Counted from the first letter of the stretch, positions 1 to 6,021 are shown. The stretch is 6,021 nt of DNA from a bacterium HR32 (GCA_002898935.1 BEII01000119.1:1-6021); one strand, 5' to 3'. Notes: generated from the sequence alone by a model not told the origin. Made by a program: numbers and translations.

Positions 1-200
1 GGAAGTGTTCGCCGCGGGTCGAGCAAAAGAACACGTGCGGCCTCATACGCGTGGCCCAGGCCCACCAGCGGGTACGCCACCACCGCGGCGCCGCGGTCCT
101 GCGGGGCACGGGCGAGGGCGGCGCCCATGAGGTCTTCCCCGTACCCGTTGGACACCAGCAGCACGCGCGGGGTGTCCTCGGAACCGCCGGACACCTTCAC
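1..200 (-). CDS. LpxB-related protein, N-terminal part (cut by window edge)
   Basis: My own translation from GTG 200 to the window edge gives 66 residues with no stop. The frame begins with about 11 polar residues, then RVLLVSNGYGEDLMGAALA (12-30) and AYPLVGLGHAYE (~42-53), followed by a stretch ending DPRRTL at the edge. The 'SNGxGED' loop followed by 'PLVGxGxAYE' is the recognisable opening of the lipid-A-disaccharide synthase-related family, known from Cyanobacteria, Deinococcota and other lineages. It corresponds to the glycine-rich loop of the N-terminal Rossmann domain of a GT-B enzyme. The start overlaps the GT2-A stop as GTGA, with AGGAGG four bases upstream. A second GTG at 194 has a ten-base spacing and is possible. 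It would be a cytoplasmic glycosyltransferase in the same operon. The function of the family is not firmly established, and the catalytic half lies outside the window. Confidence 0.8.
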   Translation of the reverse strand, partial: MKVSGGSEDTPRVLLVSNGYGEDLMGAALARAPQDRGAAVVAYPLVGLGHAYEAARVLLLDPRRTL

Positions 201-1162
201 CGCCCCTCCTGCATCTGGCTCTCTCCGAGCGCTGCCCAAACCCCTTCGTAGTACCCGTGCCACAACAGGTGGTTGTAGCACTCGCTGGCCACCGCGAGCC
301 ACACCTTGCGCCGCAGCCCGGAGGACGACACCAAGGCCCGCTCGGCGGCCCGCAGCACGGCCCGTACCCCGGGGGTCAGCAGGCCGCTGCGGTACACGAG
401 CCACTTCAGCGGCCGCAGCAGCGGGTGCAGCTCCAGGAACATCCCCAGGCCGAAGGGCCGGCCGTGCTTGGTCCAGAAGTACACGGCTCCGCGGCCCGCC
501 TCCACCTGCTTGGCCCGCGCGGTTTCCAGGTCCTCCACGTGGTAGTGCCACGTCCGGGCCTGGGGCTCCCACCGCAGCCGCACGCCTGCCCGCCGCAGGC
601 GCAGGCCCAGCTCGATGTCCTCCCACCCATAGCCCGCGAACGACTCGTCGAACCCGCCCACGGCCCAAAGGTCCTCCGCCCGGACGGAGAAGTTGCGCGT
701 GATCACGTGGTAGGGCGACAGGTCGTGTGCCCGCCGCGGCGTCAGGTCGGGGAACATCTCCTTCACTTCCATGAAGGGAGTCCGCTTGCTGTCGGGGTGC
801 GTCAGGCTCGGGCCCTGGACCCCCACGCGCCCAGCGTCCCGGTGGTGGCGGGCGTGGGCGGCCAGCAGCTGCGGCTCGGCCCAGACGTCCGCGTCCAGGA
901 ACAGCAGCACCTCGTACCGCGCGGCCCGGGCGCCTGCGTTGCGCGCGGCCGCCCGGCCCCGCCGTGGCTGGTACACGTAGCGGAGCGGCACCCTTGCGGC
1001 CGCCCGCTCGGCCACCTCCCGGGTGTGGTCTGTGGAGCCGTCGTCCAGCACGACCACTTCGTATCGGTCCCTGGGGTACTCCTGCACCGCGAGGCGCTCC
1101 AGCGTGGTGCCGAGCACCGGAGCCGCGTTGTGCGCGGGTACGACGACGGAGATGCGGGTCAC
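197..1162 (-). CDS. Family 2 glycosyltransferase GT2-A
   Basis: A second GT-A fold family 2 glycosyltransferase, 321 residues. Seen: ISVVVPAHN (4-12); DDGSTD (40-45); GRAAARNAG (69-77); metal-binding DAD (90-92); GGFDESFAGYGWED (169-182), with Glu181-Asp182 as the likely catalytic base region; and WHYH near 205-208. The C-terminal extension carries FWTKHG and ends CYNHLLWHGYYEG, paralleling GT2-B. The frame stays open upstream to 1216, but I choose GTG 1162. It gives MTRISVVVPAHN, the normal family beginning; it makes the same GTGA overlap seen at other junctions; and GGAGGAGGGA lies 8 bases ahead. The longer version would add 18 residues rich in Gly and Pro. It follows the WaaL/Wzy-like gene and overlaps the LpxB-related gene downstream. 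It probably adds a different sugar, or forms a different linkage, in the same glycan as GT2-B. The substrate is unknown. Confidence 0.93.
   Translation of the reverse strand: MTRISVVVPAHNAAPVLGTTLERLAVQEYPRDRYEVVVLDDGSTDHTREVAERAAARVPLRYVYQPRRGRAAARNAGARAARYEVLLFLDADVWAEPQLLAAHARHHRDAGRVGVQGPSLTHPDSKRTPFMEVKEMFPDLTPRRAHDLSPYHVITRNFSVRAEDLWAVGGFDESFAGYGWEDIELGLRLRRAGVRLRWEPQARTWHYHVEDLETARAKQVEAGRGAVYFWTKHGRPFGLGMFLELHPLLRPLKWLVYRSGLLTPGVRAVLRAAERALVSSSGLRRKVWLAVASECYNHLLWHGYYEGVWAALGESQMQEGR
205..210 (-). promoter_or_regulatory. Ribosome binding site of the downstream LpxB-related gene
   Basis: AGGAGG on the minus strand, encoded within the last codons of GT2-A. It is 4 bases before GTG 200 and 10 bases before GTG 194. 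It confirms that a gene starts here although only 200 bases of it are in the window. Confidence 0.65.
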
Positions 1163-2364
1163 GTGCGCCGTCCCTCCTCCCGGAGGCCCGGCAGGACACA
1201 GGCCACCAGGAACCAAAACGCGAACCCCAGGTGGAACGACTGGAGGGTGCCGTCCACCAACTGGTGCACCATCACCGCGGCCAGGGACGCGAGCCCGGCC
1301 CCTTGCAGGAGAGCTTCCCTAGGCGGAGCGCGCGTCGCGTGCGCGAGGCCGAGCTGCACTACGCGGACCACCAACGCTGCGAACAGCGCCACGCCCGGGA
1401 GGCCGGTCTCCACCGCGAGGCTCAGGGGGAGGTTGTGGGCGAAGGGCGGAGCGACGTTGGGGTCCTCGGGCACGCGGTACTTCGGGTACTCCCGCACGAA
1501 GGCGCCGAACCCAACCCCGAACCACGGGTGGTCTGCCAGCATGCGCACAGAGGCCCGCCACAGCATGAGGCGGTCCTGGTTGCGCTCGGGTTCCAGGGCG
1601 CTGAGTGCCCGGTCCCGGAGACCCGGGTGAGCGGCCACCGCCAGGGTGACCGCCGCGGCCGCGCCGAAGACCGCGTACCGCGCCCGGGCTCCAAGCCAGG
1701 GCGCCAGGCAGAGGACGCCGGCGGCCCAGCCCAGCCAGGCGCCCCGGCTCAGGGTCCCCACGAGCCCTGCCAGTGCCAACGCCTGGGCGGCGGCCCCAAG
1801 TAGGAGCGCCCGGCGGCCGCCGCTGCCCGCGAGCGCGAGGCCGAGCACGGAAGCGGCCGCGAGCACCGTCCCGGCCGCGTTCCAGCCCAGCTGCGGCAAG
1901 TCCCCGCGGGGCGCGCCCTGCACGACCCGCAAAACCACCCAGAGTCCACCCAGAGCCCCGCCGGCTGCCCACGCCCAGTACAGCGGCCTGCGGAAGCCCT
2001 CCTGATCCCGCAGAGTGCCCGTGAGCGGGGCGAGGCCGGCCGTCGCACCCAGCGCGAGCAGCAGGGCGTTGCCGAGCGCCAGGTCCCGGTGGGGTGAAGC
2101 CAGCGCGGACAGCACCACCCAGCCGACCCACAGGGCCAAGATCCCGTCGACGGGCGTGCGCTCCCACGGCGGCCGGCGAAGGGCCGCGCACTCCGCGAAC
2201 CAGACCAGCAGCAAGGGGACCCCGGCGGCGAGCACGTAGCCCGCAGGCAGCAGGGCCGCGGTGGCGCACAGGAGCCCAGCGCGCAACCGGTCCCACCGCA
2301 CCGCGCCCTGGGCGCCCAGGCGCCTCAGGCGGTCCGCCGGGACAGCTCCACCCATTCGCGCCAC
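1159..2364 (-). CDS. O-antigen ligase/polymerase-like membrane protein (WaaL/Wzy family)
   Basis: An integral membrane protein of up to 401 residues resembling the O-antigen ligase/Wzy polymerase superfamily, which joins or polymerises undecaprenyl-linked glycans on the outer face of the cytoplasmic membrane. About 10-11 hydrophobic segments are visible from residue ~28 to ~394. Family hallmarks are TLSRGAWLG (204-212); a large extracytoplasmic loop (~246-320) with ERNQDRLMLWRASVRML and DHPWFGVGFGAF (~260-289), Arg264 being a candidate functional Arg; and HNLPLSLAVETGLPG (310-324), the usual 'HN...E.G..G' motif. The late VHQLVDG (366-372) also fits. The start is uncertain. GTG 2364 and ATG 2355 overlap GT2-B by 40 and 31 bases without a clear ribosome site. 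GTG 2301 would avoid any overlap and still keep the first membrane segment. The stop overlaps the GT2-A start as GTGA. Ligase and polymerase cannot be told apart from sequence. Confidence 0.88.
   Translation of the reverse strand: MARMGGAVPADRLRRLGAQGAVRWDRLRAGLLCATAALLPAGYVLAAGVPLLLVWFAECAALRRPPWERTPVDGILALWVGWVVLSALASPHRDLALGNALLLALGATAGLAPLTGTLRDQEGFRRPLYWAWAAGGALGGLWVVLRVVQGAPRGDLPQLGWNAAGTVLAAASVLGLALAGSGGRRALLLGAAAQALALAGLVGTLSRGAWLGWAAGVLCLAPWLGARARYAVFGAAAAVTLAVAAHPGLRDRALSALEPERNQDRLMLWRASVRMLADHPWFGVGFGAFVREYPKYRVPEDPNVAPPFAHNLPLSLAVETGLPGVALFAALVVRVVQLGLAHATRAPPREALLQGAGLASLAAVMVHQLVDGTLQSFHLGFAFWFLVACVLPGLREEGRRT
1171..1180 (-). promoter_or_regulatory. Ribosome binding site deciding the GT2-A start
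   Basis: GGAGGAGGGA on the minus strand, 8 bases before GTG 1162 and inside the last codons of the WaaL/Wzy-like gene. It is the strongest ribosome site in the window and rules in favour of GTG 1162 over the longer open frame from 1216. Confidence 0.75.
2307..2320. repeat. 14-bp perfect palindrome at the GT2-B / WaaL-Wzy junction
   Basis: CCTGGGCGCCCAGG reads the same on both strands. It starts 4 bases past the GT2-B stop (2325) and lies just before the GTG at 2301 that could start the WaaL/Wzy-like gene. As RNA it could fold into a 5-bp stem with a GCGC loop. In such GC-rich coding DNA it may be chance. Confidence 0.4.
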
Positions 2365-3251
2365 AACACGTTCTGGTAGTGCCTGCTGAGGGCAGCGCGG
2401 AGGACCACGTGCCGGAGCCGGCCGCTGCGCAGGCGCGCCAGCACCGAGTGGAGGTTCCGCTCGTTGACCGCCCCGCCCGCCGTGAGGAGGAACGCCACCA
2501 AGGAGTGCAGCGGGGTGAGCTGTGTGACCACGCGGCTGCCGAACCCAGGGTGCTTGCGCAGGAACCGCACTGCCATACGGGCCCGCTCCTCCTCCTTGCG
2601 CAGCAGCTCCTCGAGGACCTCAGGCAGGTCTTCGGGTGTGGTCGGGGGCTGGTAGTGGTACGCGAGGGCGCGGCGCGAGAACACCCGCCGCAGTCCCGCC
2701 TTCCGCAGGCGAATCCCCAAGTCCGCGTCCTCCCAGCCGTAGTGGCGGAAGCCCTCGTCGAAACCACCCACGGCGAGGAGGTGTTCCCGCCGCACCGAGG
2801 CGTTGGCGGTGTCGAGGAACGCCGGCGAGGGGTCCGGAAGCAGCGGAGGCCTGCCGAAGGGGTCGTCGAGGTGGTGGGTCAGCAGCAGCGGCCCGCGACC
2901 CACGGCCCGGTCGGACCGCGCGTGGATCTCCGCGTGAGCCGCAAGAAACCCCGGGACCGGGAAGACGTCGCTGTCCACGAACACCACCACGTCTCCGCGC
3001 GCCTGCTGGATCCCACGGTTTCGCGCCGCCGCCCGTCCCCGGTTGGCCGCCTGCCGCAGGTACCGCACGGGCAGGTGCACCTCGAAGGACCGTACCACCT
3101 CCGGGGTGTCGTCCGTGGACCCGTCGTCCACCACGAGTACCTCGAACCGGTCCCGCGGGTAGGTCTGCGCCGCGAGGCTCGCCAGGCAGACCCGCAACAC
3201 CTCCGCTCGGTTGTACGTGGGGACCACCACCGACAGCCGCACCGCGCTCAC
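2325..3251 (-). CDS. Family 2 glycosyltransferase GT2-B
   Basis: A GT-A fold inverting glycosyltransferase, probably adding a sugar from a nucleotide sugar to a growing lipid-linked glycan at the cytoplasmic face. It has 308 residues. Seen: the opening strand RLSVVVPTYNR (5-15); DDGSTD (42-47), which binds the nucleotide; GRAAARNRG (72-80); the metal-binding DSD (93-95); and GGFDEGFRHYGWED (162-175), with Glu174-Asp175 in the place of the catalytic base of this family. A C-terminal extension of ~100 residues, partly hydrophobic, ends in HYQNVLW and resembles that of GT2-A. I give the start as GTG 3251, which overlaps the ABC exporter stop as GTGA. A GTG at 3242 is a strong alternative: it has GAGGTGA five bases ahead and would begin the protein MRLSVVVPTYNR, the typical start of the family. 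No substrate can be assigned. Confidence 0.93.
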   Translation of the reverse strand: MSAVRLSVVVPTYNRAEVLRVCLASLAAQTYPRDRFEVLVVDDGSTDDTPEVVRSFEVHLPVRYLRQAANRGRAAARNRGIQQARGDVVVFVDSDVFPVPGFLAAHAEIHARSDRAVGRGPLLLTHHLDDPFGRPPLLPDPSPAFLDTANASVRREHLLAVGGFDEGFRHYGWEDADLGIRLRKAGLRRVFSRRALAYHYQPPTTPEDLPEVLEELLRKEEERARMAVRFLRKHPGFGSRVVTQLTPLHSLVAFLLTAGGAVNERNLHSVLARLRSGRLRHVVLRAALSRHYQNVLWREWVELSRRTA

Positions 3252-3254
3252 CTC
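3248..3254 (-). promoter_or_regulatory. Possible ribosome binding site for an alternative GT2-B start
   Basis: GAGGTGA on the minus strand, five bases before the GTG at 3242-3240. It contains the GTGA that joins the ABC exporter stop to the first possible GT2-B start at 3251. The GTG at 3251 itself has no clear purine-rich site upstream, so this motif argues for translation starting at 3242, three codons later. Confidence 0.45.
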
Positions 3255-4993
3255 GGAAGCGGCTGGGCGGCCGGCTCGGGAAGGAGCTGGCCCGCCGCCA
3301 GGGCCCGGAACGGTCCACCCTGCGCCATCAGCGACTCGTAGGTGCCTTCCTGCACCACGCGGCCGTCGGACAGCACCACGATCCGGTGTGCCCGCCGGAC
3401 CGTACTCAGGCGGTGGGCGATGATGAGCGCGGTCCTCCCGGCCATGAGCCGCTCGATCGCCTCCTGCACCGACGCCTCGGACTCCGTGTCCAGGGAGGAG
3501 GTGGCCTCGTCCAGCACGATGAGGTCCGGGTCCAGGAGCAGCGCCCGCGCGATGGCGATCCGCTGCCGCTGCCCGCCGGACAGGTTGAGCCCTCCCTCGC
3601 CCAGCGGGGTGTCGTACCCGCGCGGCAGGGCTCGGATGAAGCCGTCCGCGTTCGCGGCCACCGCCGCGCGCACCACCTCCTCCAGGGGTGCGTCAGGGCG
3701 CCCGTACGCGATGTTCTCCCGCACGGTGCCCGCGAACAGTACCGTCTCCTGCGGCACGTAGGCGATGCGGCGGCGCAGGGAGGCCGTCCGGACCTCCCGC
3801 AGGTCCACCCCGCCCACGGTGATCCGGCCACGGGTGGGGTCGTAGAAGCGCAGGAGCAAGTTCACGAGGGAACTCTTCCCGGCACCGCTCGGCCCCACCA
3901 ACGCCACGTGTTCGCCGGGCCGGATGCGGAGGTCCACCGCCCGCAGGGCCCACCGCCCCGGTTCGTAGGCGAACCACACGTCCTCGAACGCCACCTCGCC
4001 GAGCGGCCCCTCCAGGTCCCGCGCGCCCGAGGGGTCCGTGACCACCGGCACGCGCAGGATCTCGTCCACCCGGTCGAGGGCCGCCACCGCCTGGCGTGCG
4101 TGGCTGTACAGGCGGGTCAGATTCACGCCGGGCTCGATGGCCATGGCCACGTACGCGATGAACGCCACCAGCTCCCCGGGCGTCATCAGCCGCGCCGCCA
4201 CCAGCTGCCCGCCGACCCACAGGAAGGCGATGAGCCCCGCCGCGGTCGCGAGGCTCATGGCGGACACCTCCAGGGCCACGAGCCGCGCGATCCGCAGCTG
4301 GTCGCGCAGCAGCCTCCGGTTCTCGGAGGCGAACAGCCCTTCCTCTCTATGCTCCTGCACGAAGGCCCGGACGATGCGGGCACCCGCCACCACGTCCCTC
4401 ACCCGGCCTGCCAGCTCCGCCACCCGCCGCTGCGCGACAGCGGAGGCCTGCTGGATCTGACCGCCGAAGTGGCGCGCCAGGACCGCGGTGCCCGGCAGGA
4501 TGGCGAAGGTGACCGTCGCCAGCCGCCAGTCCAGCACGAACAGCATGACCACGGTTCCGAGCAGCGTCACCGCGGTGGCCACAAAGTCCACCAACCCGAC
4601 CAGGAGGTGGGTGTGCACCAGCTGGGTGTCCTGCAGGGCCCGGGACATCACGTCCGCGCTGTCCCACGTGCCCAGCCGCTCCACGGGCCAACGCAGGACC
4701 CGGGCGAACAGCCGCTCCCGGAGGTCCGCGGTGGCCCGGTGTGCGAAGGCGAAGTTCAGGTGGATCTGGCCGTACAGGAACACAGACCGCACCACGAACA
4801 CACCAAGGCCAAAGAGCGCCAGCTGCCGGAGCAGGGCCAGGTCGCCTGTGGCGGTGATGCGGTCCACCAGGTCTCGGAACAGCAGGGGCACGCTGAGCCC
4901 CGCGGCGGTGGCCGCGAGCACGCACGCCACCGCGGCGGCCAGTAGCCCGCGGTGTGGCCACGCGACCTCACGCAGCAGCCGCGGCACCCTCAC
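3248..4993 (-). CDS. MsbA-type ABC half-exporter (fused transmembrane and ATPase domains)
   Basis: An inner-membrane ABC exporter half-transporter of 581 residues, the usual length for the MsbA/ABCB type, expected to work as a homodimer and move a lipid or lipid-linked glycan outward using ATP. The N-terminal membrane domain shows six hydrophobic segments near residues 16-38, 55-78, 131-153, 156-173, 241-262 and 273-292. The nucleotide-binding domain is complete: A-loop Tyr343, Walker A GPSGAGKS (367-374), Q-loop Gln415, signature LSGGQ (471-475), Walker B LIVLDE (491-496) with catalytic Glu496, D-loop SSLD (499-502) and switch His527. No catalytic residue is missing. It starts at GTG 4993, inside the stop of the upstream gene, with a GGAG ribosome site 8 bases ahead. 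Its own stop overlaps the next gene. Lying between glycosyltransferases and a WaaL/Wzy-type protein, it most plausibly flips the product of this cluster. A drug or peptide exporter cannot be excluded from sequence alone. Confidence 0.95.
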   Translation of the reverse strand: MRVPRLLREVAWPHRGLLAAAVACVLAATAAGLSVPLLFRDLVDRITATGDLALLRQLALFGLGVFVVRSVFLYGQIHLNFAFAHRATADLRERLFARVLRWPVERLGTWDSADVMSRALQDTQLVHTHLLVGLVDFVATAVTLLGTVVMLFVLDWRLATVTFAILPGTAVLARHFGGQIQQASAVAQRRVAELAGRVRDVVAGARIVRAFVQEHREEGLFASENRRLLRDQLRIARLVALEVSAMSLATAAGLIAFLWVGGQLVAARLMTPGELVAFIAYVAMAIEPGVNLTRLYSHARQAVAALDRVDEILRVPVVTDPSGARDLEGPLGEVAFEDVWFAYEPGRWALRAVDLRIRPGEHVALVGPSGAGKSSLVNLLLRFYDPTRGRITVGGVDLREVRTASLRRRIAYVPQETVLFAGTVRENIAYGRPDAPLEEVVRAAVAANADGFIRALPRGYDTPLGEGGLNLSGGQRQRIAIARALLLDPDLIVLDEATSSLDTESEASVQEAIERLMAGRTALIIAHRLSTVRRAHRIVVLSDGRVVQEGTYESLMAQGGPFRALAAGQLLPEPAAQPLPR

Positions 4994-6021
4994 GAGGTCA
5001 GCTCCAGGACCCTGCGCGCCAGCCGGTCCGCAGCGCCCGGCGGCCGTCGGAAGTGGCTGCGCAGCGCCTCTTGCATCGCCCGCAGGCGTTGCGGGTCCCT
5101 CAACAGGGCCACGACGCGGGCCGCCACGGCCTCGGGCGGGGCCGTGCCGACCTCCTCCTCCACCAGCGGAAGGTCCGCGATGGCGTTCACCGCCGCCACG
5201 TAGCGCAGCCGGCTTAGCCCCCTACGCACCGCGGCGGCCTTGACCGCCCGGCCCACCCCCGGCAGGCGCGAGACCCACTCCACGAGGCCCTCCAGGGGCA
5301 CCCGAGAGGGGTCGTACAGGGGCAACCACACGAGCATGGGCACTCCCAGCAACCCCAGCTCCACGTTAGACGTCCCCGGGAGCACGAGGGCCAGGGCCGT
5401 CCGGCGCAGGACCTCGCGCCGGCCGTCCGCCTCCCAGGCCACCGTCACGTGTTGCCCGTCCACCACCCGGCGGACGAGCTCTGGCGGCAGGAAGGGCGAG
5501 GGGAGCAGGGCGACCTCGAGGTCCGGAACACGGGCACGCACGTGGCGGGTCACCTCCAGCATGAGGGGCGTGAGGTCGCGGAAGATGCTTGGCCGCGAGC
5601 CTGGCAGGAGCAGCAGGACGCGGCCCGCGTCTGCCGCTTCCGGACCGACCACGTCACTCAGCGCGTCCACCCGCAGGTCGCCCACTGCCTCCACCTTCTC
5701 CGCGGGCACCCCGAGCTGCACCAGCCTGCGGGCCAGCCCCTCGGTGTGGGTCGCCACCCACGCGAAGGCCCGGTGGCGGCGTGCCACGAGGTCACGCTCC
5801 ACGTACGCCACCGCAGGACACCGTGCCCGCCGGCTCAGCCGCACCGCGTACCACAGGTCCCCGCCCACGTGCACCACGCACCGGGCTCGGACCGCCCCGA
5901 GGTGGAGGGTCCACGCGACGACCTCGCGGGGCTCGTGCACCCTGTCGAACAGCCCGGTCTCCCGCGCGACTTGCGCCTCCCGCCCCGTGGCGTACTGGTA
6001 CGGCGGGAGCGCGAGGGCCAG
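4990..6021 (-). CDS. LpxB-like GT-B glycosyltransferase (partial, N-terminus beyond window)
   Basis: Likely a cytoplasmic or membrane-associated glycosyltransferase related to lipid-A-disaccharide synthase (GT19, GT-B fold), transferring a sugar from a nucleotide sugar to a lipid or glycan acceptor. The frame stays open to the window edge, giving 343 visible residues. The internal GTG at 5940 has no good ribosome site and the 27 codons before it read as normal protein, so I treat the gene as cut by the window. Seen, numbering from the edge: VVHVGGDLWYAV (~49-60) at the end of the N-terminal half; GVPAEKVEAVGDLRVDAL (~104-121), matching the LpxB 'FVGHPxxD' region but without the HP; LLLLPGSR (136-143), the LpxB 'LLPGSR' motif; and PGTSNVELGLLGVPMLVW (215-232), matching LpxB 'SGTxxLE...PMVV'. 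The stop overlaps the ABC exporter start by 4 bases (GTGA). The fold and family are fairly sure. The substrate is unknown, and a true lipid A enzyme is not implied. About 50-60 N-terminal residues are probably missing. Confidence 0.85.
   Translation of the reverse strand: MALALPPYQYATGREAQVARETGLFDRVHEPREVVAWTLHLGAVRARCVVHVGGDLWYAVRLSRRARCPAVAYVERDLVARRHRAFAWVATHTEGLARRLVQLGVPAEKVEAVGDLRVDALSDVVGPEAADAGRVLLLLPGSRPSIFRDLTPLMLEVTRHVRARVPDLEVALLPSPFLPPELVRRVVDGQHVTVAWEADGRREVLRRTALALVLPGTSNVELGLLGVPMLVWLPLYDPSRVPLEGLVEWVSRLPGVGRAVKAAAVRRGLSRLRYVAAVNAIADLPLVEEEVGTAPPEAVAARVVALLRDPQRLRAMQEALRSHFRRPPGAADRLARRVLELTS
5002..5005 (-). promoter_or_regulatory. Ribosome binding site of the ABC exporter gene
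   Basis: GGAG on the minus strand, 8 bases before the GTG start at 4993, inside the last codons of the upstream LpxB-like gene. It supports the start that overlaps the upstream stop as GTGA. Confidence 0.6.

Noticed and set aside
1163..1216. An 18-residue N-terminal extension of GT2-A
   Set aside because: The frame is open, but the strong GGAGG site, the GTGA overlap and the family-typical MTRISVVVP start all favour GTG 1162.
257..1803. Plus-strand open frames of 457 and 279 residues across the GT2-A and WaaL/Wzy-like genes
   Set aside because: They have low-complexity composition without motifs and lie opposite well-supported genes. They are shadows of high GC at the third codon position.
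1319..2767. A 482-residue minus-strand frame overlapping GT2-B and the WaaL/Wzy-like gene
   Set aside because: It is out of frame with two genes that carry family motifs, and its sequence is Arg/Gly/Pro-rich and featureless.
2094..4945. Long plus-strand open frames (2094-3341, 415 residues; 2636-4945, 769 residues)
   Set aside because: They are antisense to genes with complete motifs (ABC exporter, GT2-B). Their translations are rich in Arg, Pro, Gly and His with no domain, and long antisense frames are expected in such GC-rich DNA.
1..6021. The idea that the left N-terminal piece and right C-terminal piece are one LpxB-like gene split by an inserted cassette
   Set aside because: Each piece is cut by the window edge, not by a junction inside the window. 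The left piece has its own coupled start and ribosome site. No flanking repeats or transposase are present.
1..6021. tRNA, rRNA, CRISPR arrays, insertion sequences, promoters and rho-independent terminators
   Set aside because: I looked on both strands and found no supportable example. The window is nearly all coding, with no T-rich tract after a hairpin and no regular repeat array.

Overview
This is a very GC-rich window from a bacterial chromosome. Most codons end in G or C and most genes start with GTG. It is coding almost end to end on the minus strand and I see no intergenic gap longer than about 25 bases. Six genes read from right to left as one apparent operon. Both outermost genes run off the window.

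In the order of transcription they are: (1) 6021-4990, the C-terminal ~343 residues of a GT-B glycosyltransferase of the lipid-A-disaccharide synthase (LpxB)-like type; (2) 4993-3248, a full-length MsbA-type ABC half-exporter; (3) 3251-2325, a family 2 glycosyltransferase (GT2-B); (4) 2364-1159, a polytopic membrane protein of the O-antigen ligase/polymerase (WaaL/Wzy) family; (5) 1162-197, a second family 2 glycosyltransferase (GT2-A), a paralog of gene 3; (6) 200-1, the N-terminal 66 residues of a second LpxB-related protein, recognisable by its SNGYGED motif. Four of the five junctions are the same 4-base GTGA stop/start overlap. The fifth (gene 3 to gene 4) is a longer overlap or a short gap, depending on the true start.

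Together the genes look like a compact assembly line for a cell-envelope glycolipid or polysaccharide. The LpxB-like and GT2 enzymes would build a lipid-linked glycan on the cytoplasmic face, the ABC exporter would flip it or its lipid carrier, and the WaaL/Wzy-type protein would polymerise it or transfer it outside. This pathway is inferred from family membership and gene order; no substrate can be read from the sequence.

The organism cannot be fixed from this window. GC richness and an LpxB-related protein of the SNGxGED type would fit a thermophilic or deep-branching lineage (Deinococcota, Limnochordia/Thermaerobacter-like Bacillota, or an Armatimonadota-like candidate lineage). That is a guess. 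No RNA gene, mobile element, CRISPR array, promoter or terminator was recognised. The operon's promoter and terminator presumably lie outside the window.
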